From Candidatus Kapaibacterium sp. (GTDB lineage: Bacteria; Bacteroidota; Ignavibacteria; Kapaibacteriales; Kapaibacteriaceae), in contig VFFB01000005.1 in NCBI GenBank assembly GCA_018882585.1, positions 1 through 64,000 of the forward strand: a stretch of 64,000 bases of DNA, in the 5' to 3' direction. The notes below the pieces were generated by a model. That model made no database searches, was not told the DNA's origin, and saw only the letters and a list, made by a program, of their open reading frames with translations. A program made the position numbers and the translations under genes. Below are positions 60,219-64,000 of the stretch, one piece after another (within the stretch, counting starts at the first letter, position 1; the number at the start of each line of letters is the position of its first letter).

Positions 60219-61556
60219 TTACATGTTGGCGCAGGCCCATGCCATGACGGCCATCGAGTAGGCGCATTCCTGCATTTCCCGGGGTATGAGCTTATCAGGC
60301 GTGTCGCCATCCGTATGGTGATACCAGAAGTAATTGCCTTCGGTCACAAGCTCCATCACTTCGACGCCACGGCGGTGCAGCGGCGACGTATCGGCACCGC
60401 CGCTGCCGTCGCGCAGCGACGAGGCGCCGACGATGTTGAGCAGCGTGGAAACATCTTCGAGGTCTGAACGCAGTTTGCCCGTAGCACTGGTGCTGAAGCC
60501 AACGGGCTTGAAGGTACCTCCATCGCTTTCCATGGCCATGAAGTGCTTCTCGTTCATGGTACTATCGGAATACGTTGTACCGCCCCGAAGGCCGTTCTCT
60601 TCATTCGTCCAGAAGCATACGCGGATCGTCCGCTTTGGCACCAGTCCAAGGTTGCGCATGTGGACAAGGGCACGCCACGTGATAAAGCATCCGCCTGCAT
60701 CGTCCATGGCGCCGGTGCCCACGTCCCACGAGTCGATATGGCCACCCATCACAACCACTTCATTGGGCAGTTCACGACCGGGGATCTCGATGATCACGTT
60801 GCGGCTTGGAGCGTCGGGCTCCCAGTGCGCCTCCATCGTCAGCGTCAGTTCAGCTTCCTGCCCACGGTCCTGCATTCGCTGCAGCAGCAAGGCATCTTCG
60901 ATCGTGATGGCGGCCGAGGCGATCTTGGGTAGCGAGTCGTTATAGCCCATTCCCCCGGTATGTGGCGTTTGGATACCATACGGACCTACGCTGCGCACCA
61001 GTGACGCCACGGCACCGTAGCGGGCGGCTTCGGAGGCGCCATTGTATCGGTAGGCAACGGTGGGGCCGTACGTCGTGAATTCCACGTTCCAGACCACGAT
61101 GCGTCCTTTGGCTTCAGCCTGACGTCGTTTAAGCTCGTCGAACGATTTCACCACCAGCACCTTCGCCGTCAGGGGTTTACCTCCGGTTCCAACATTGCCC
61201 CCTAACCCCAACACGGGCATCGTGCGTTTGATGGGAGCATTCATAACGAGCGATTCGGGACCGCGTTTCCAGTTCGGCACCATGGTATGCTGGGTACGAA
61301 CCTTCCACCCTTCTTTTTGCATGCGGGCGATGATCCAGTCGATGCCTCGCTCAAGATTCTCGGTCCCACCCAGACGCTTAGGATACATATCGCAGAACTC
61401 GGCCATGAGTGGCCACAGCTCGTTATCGTTCATGATGGCCTTGTGCAGCCGTTCGGCATCCTTCCTAAAACGATCGGCTAGTTCGCCGGCAGAAAGGGGC
61501 AGTGCTGCTCCAAGGTAAAGAGCAAGCAGCACACATGCAGCAAACAGTCGGTGCAT
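60219..61556 (-). CDS. M28-family carboxypeptidase Q-like peptidase
   Basis: Signal peptide; VVMGGHIDSWDVGTGAMDDAGGCFITWRAL, RVCFWTNEENGLRGG. Confidence 0.88.
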   Translation of the reverse strand: MHRLFAACVLLALYLGAALPLSAGELADRFRKDAERLHKAIMNDNELWPLMAEFCDMYPKRLGGTENLERGIDWIIARMQKEGWKVRTQHTMVPNWKRGPESLVMNAPIKRTMPVLGLGGNVGTGGKPLTAKVLVVKSFDELKRRQAEAKGRIVVWNVEFTTYGPTVAYRYNGASEAARYGAVASLVRSVGPYGIQTPHTGGMGYNDSLPKIASAAITIEDALLLQRMQDRGQEAELTLTMEAHWEPDAPSRNVIIEIPGRELPNEVVVMGGHIDSWDVGTGAMDDAGGCFITWRALVHMRNLGLVPKRTIRVCFWTNEENGLRGGTTYSDSTMNEKHFMAMESDGGTFKPVGFSTSATGKLRSDLEDVSTLLNIVGASSLRDGSGGADTSPLHRRGVEVMELVTEGNYFWYHHTDGDTPDKLIPREMQECAYSMAVMAWACANM

Positions 61557-61673
61557 CGTCGTTTTCTCCACGTGGGGTGATGCGTCAAAATACCTAGGCG
61601 GGGTGGAACCACAGCCCTCGCCACCGTTGCTCGTTTCCACGTATTTTCGTGTCTTCGCAAACTGGGGACAGTC

Positions 61674-62798
61674 ATGAGCCTGCACATCAGGGCACTAGAT
61701 GCCAACGACACGACGCCCTTCATCAAGGCGCAGTGGTTGTTCTACAAGGGCGATCCCAACTGGGTGCCGCCGTTGATCATGGATCGCAAGAAGCTGTTGA
61801 ATCAGAAGGTAAATCCCTTCTACCGACACGCCGAACTCCAGATGTTCCTGGCGGAACGAAACGGCGCCGTTGTTGGACGCATCGCTGCAATCACCAACGA
61901 GCGGCACAACGAGCTGCATCAAGACACAATCGGTTTCTTCGGCTTTTTCGAGTGCATCAACGACCAGTCTGTTGCCAACGCACTCTTCGATGCAGCCAAG
62001 GCATGGCTCCGGAAAAAAGGAAAGGCCGCCATCCGAGGCCCAGTCAACCCGTCCATGAATGACGAGACGGGTCTGCTTGTCGATGGCTTCGACGGTCCGC
62101 CCGTCATCCTGATGACGTACAACCCACCCTACTACCAAGATCTTATCAAGGGGGCAGGGCTGGACAAGGTGAAGGACCTGTACGCCTACATGGTCTACAC
62201 CGAAGACTGGCAGAACGAGAAGCTAGCGCGGATGTCCGATATCGTGAAAGAACGCAACGGTGTAACCTTCCGAAACCTGAACCTGACGGATAAGGCCCAG
62301 TTCCGTCGCGATGTCGAGACGCTTCGCGATATCTACAACACGGCCTGGGAAAAGAACTGGGGCTTTGTGAAGATGACGAACGAGGAGTTCGACTTCCTGG
62401 CCGCCGACCTGAAGCAGATCGCCAACCCCGAATACGCCTTCATTGCCGAGAGTCACGGCAAGGTAGCGGGATTCCTGCTTGCCGTGCCCGACGTGAATTT
62501 CTGCTTCCGTCATAACAAAAGCGGTGGCCTGCTTACAGGACTCTACCATCTGCTTACCAAGCGAAAGAAGATCCGGCTTATCCGACTTATCGTGCTTGGT
62601 GTGCTACCGGAGTTCCGTCGTACCGGCATCGATGGTGCACTCTACACCGAGATCGCCCGACGAGCCAAGCGCGACAACCTAATCGGTGCCGAAGCATCGT
62701 GGATCCTTGAAGACAACGAGATGATGAACCGCGGTTTGACGCATACCATGAAGGGTCAGCTCTACCGCACCTACCGACTGTTTGAATCGCAACTCTAA
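61674..62798 (+). CDS. GNAT-like N-acetyltransferase
   Basis: FYKGDPNWVPPLIMDRKKLLNQKVNPFYRHAELQMFLAERNGAVVGRIAAI...NPSMNDETGLLVDGFDGPPVILMTYNPPYY. Confidence 0.82.
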   Translation: MSLHIRALDANDTTPFIKAQWLFYKGDPNWVPPLIMDRKKLLNQKVNPFYRHAELQMFLAERNGAVVGRIAAITNERHNELHQDTIGFFGFFECINDQSVANALFDAAKAWLRKKGKAAIRGPVNPSMNDETGLLVDGFDGPPVILMTYNPPYYQDLIKGAGLDKVKDLYAYMVYTEDWQNEKLARMSDIVKERNGVTFRNLNLTDKAQFRRDVETLRDIYNTAWEKNWGFVKMTNEEFDFLAADLKQIANPEYAFIAESHGKVAGFLLAVPDVNFCFRHNKSGGLLTGLYHLLTKRKKIRLIRLIVLGVLPEFRRTGIDGALYTEIARRAKRDNLIGAEASWILEDNEMMNRGLTHTMKGQLYRTYRLFESQL

Positions 62799-62810
62799 TA
62801 CGACCAACCC

Positions 62811-63527
62811 ATGGGAAGAGCATTTGAATTCCGCCGCGCCCGCAAAGAAAAACGCTGGGCGAATATGTCGAAGGCGTTTACGCGTATCGGACGCGAGATT
62901 TCGATCGCCGTAAAACAAGGCGGTCCAGATCCCGATACGAACGCACGCCTGCGTACCGCCATCCAGAATGCCAAGGCGGCAAACATGCCCAAAGACAATG
63001 TCGAGAATGCCATCAAGAAGGCCTCGGCAAAGGATGCGGCAGACCTGCAGGAAGTGAATTACGAGGCCTATGGGCCGAACGGTGTCGCCATCTGGATTGA
63101 AACCGCTACCGACAACCCAACGCGCACCGTCGCCAACGTCCGGTCATACTTCAACAAGTTCGGCGGTGCCCTTGGCACGTCGGGCTCGCTGGAGTTCATT
63201 TTCACCCGCAAAGGCGTGTTTACCATTCCCATGGCCGGTATCGACCGCGATGAACTCGAGATGCTGTTGATCGAGAATGGTGCCGAAGATATCCAGGAGG
63301 TCGACGACGAATTGATCGCCTACACGGCGTTCACCGACTTCGTGGCTATGCAGCGCGCCCTGGAAACTGCGAACGTCTCGGTCTCGAACGCCGAGCTTCG
63401 CCGCATTCCCAACAACACCGTCAACCTTACCGACGATCAGACCGAAGATGTCATCAAGCTGATCGATCGCATCGAAGAAGACGACGACGTGCAGAATGTC
63501 TTCCACAACATGAACGAATCCGACTAA
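62811..63527 (+). CDS. YebC/PmpR-family transcriptional regulator
   Basis: MGRAFEFRRARKEKRWANMSKAFTRIGREISIAVKQGGPDPDTNARLRTAIQNAKAANMPKDNVENAIKKA. Confidence 0.94.
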   Translation: MGRAFEFRRARKEKRWANMSKAFTRIGREISIAVKQGGPDPDTNARLRTAIQNAKAANMPKDNVENAIKKASAKDAADLQEVNYEAYGPNGVAIWIETATDNPTRTVANVRSYFNKFGGALGTSGSLEFIFTRKGVFTIPMAGIDRDELEMLLIENGAEDIQEVDDELIAYTAFTDFVAMQRALETANVSVSNAELRRIPNNTVNLTDDQTEDVIKLIDRIEEDDDVQNVFHNMNESD

Positions 63528-63555
63528 CCTTCACTCCTACCCAGAACAACACCAC

Positions 63556-64000
63556 ATGTGCGGTATCGTTGGCGTCTTTAATCACCCACAAGCTTCCGCC
63601 ATGGCCTACTACGCGCTGCATGCATTGCAGCACCGAGGTCAAGAAGCAGCGGGCATTGTTTCCATGTATACCGACGCTTCGAAGCAGCGTAGCCGCTTCG
63701 GAATCCACAAAGGTGAAGGCCTTGTGTTGGATGTCTTCTCACAGCACGATGTGTTTACGTCGACGCTGCCAGGTCGATCAGCTATTGGTCACAACCGATA
63801 TTCTACTACCGGCAGCAACTCCATAGCCAACATCCAGCCGTTTCAGTTCAACTACGCAAACGGCAATCTGGCACTGGCGCACAACGGCAACCTTACGAAC
63901 ACTCGTACGCTCCGGGATGCATTAAAGGGGCAAGGCGCGATCTTTCAGACTACGACCGATAGCGAGGTCTTTCTTCACTTGATCGCTCGCAGCAAACAGC
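63556..64000 (+). CDS. purF: Amidophosphoribosyltransferase (N-terminal part, truncated by window end)
   Basis: MCGIVGVFNHPQASAMAYYALHALQHRGQEAAGIV, GHNRYSTTGSNSIANIQPF, LAHNGNLTNTRTLR. Confidence 0.95.
   Translation, partial: MCGIVGVFNHPQASAMAYYALHALQHRGQEAAGIVSMYTDASKQRSRFGIHKGEGLVLDVFSQHDVFTSTLPGRSAIGHNRYSTTGSNSIANIQPFQFNYANGNLALAHNGNLTNTRTLRDALKGQGAIFQTTTDSEVFLHLIARSKQ

Overview
64 kb window from a GC-rich bacterium. Repeated Por/type IX-secretion (T9SS)-style C-termini on exported proteins suggest the Bacteroidota/Chlorobi-Ignavibacteria-Kapabacteria side of the tree (inference). Most of the window (about 8.6-64 kb) is chromosomal housekeeping: bcp, tatD, upp, ABC transporters, dapB, dnaA, tatC, polyprenyl synthase, lptF/G-like, purK, acpS, cobB, prfB, yggS-like, yebC, purF. 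Interspersed are large exported T9SS-type proteins. The accessory part is 1-8.6 kb. It holds a fused MmeI-like (type IIL) restriction-modification enzyme convergent with a PtuA-like ATPase + PtuB-like HNH operon (Septu / retron-Ec78-type effector pair, no reverse transcriptase visible), bracketed by two decayed RhuM-like fragments. Next comes a lone DUF6880-like gene sitting between an exact 80-bp direct repeat made of palindromic REP-like elements. Other points to check: an in-frame TatD / signal-peptide / beta-barrel ORF with no stop between the parts; two strong intrinsic terminator hairpins with a possible structured RNA upstream of a dppDF-like ABC gene; a canonical prfB +1 programmed frameshift that the ORF track misses; a frameshifted lptF/G-like gene; a 7x15-bp in-frame repeat; an 18-Pro tract; and a REP pair that appears to supply a stop codon. 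No rRNA, tRNA or CRISPR was recognised by eye.
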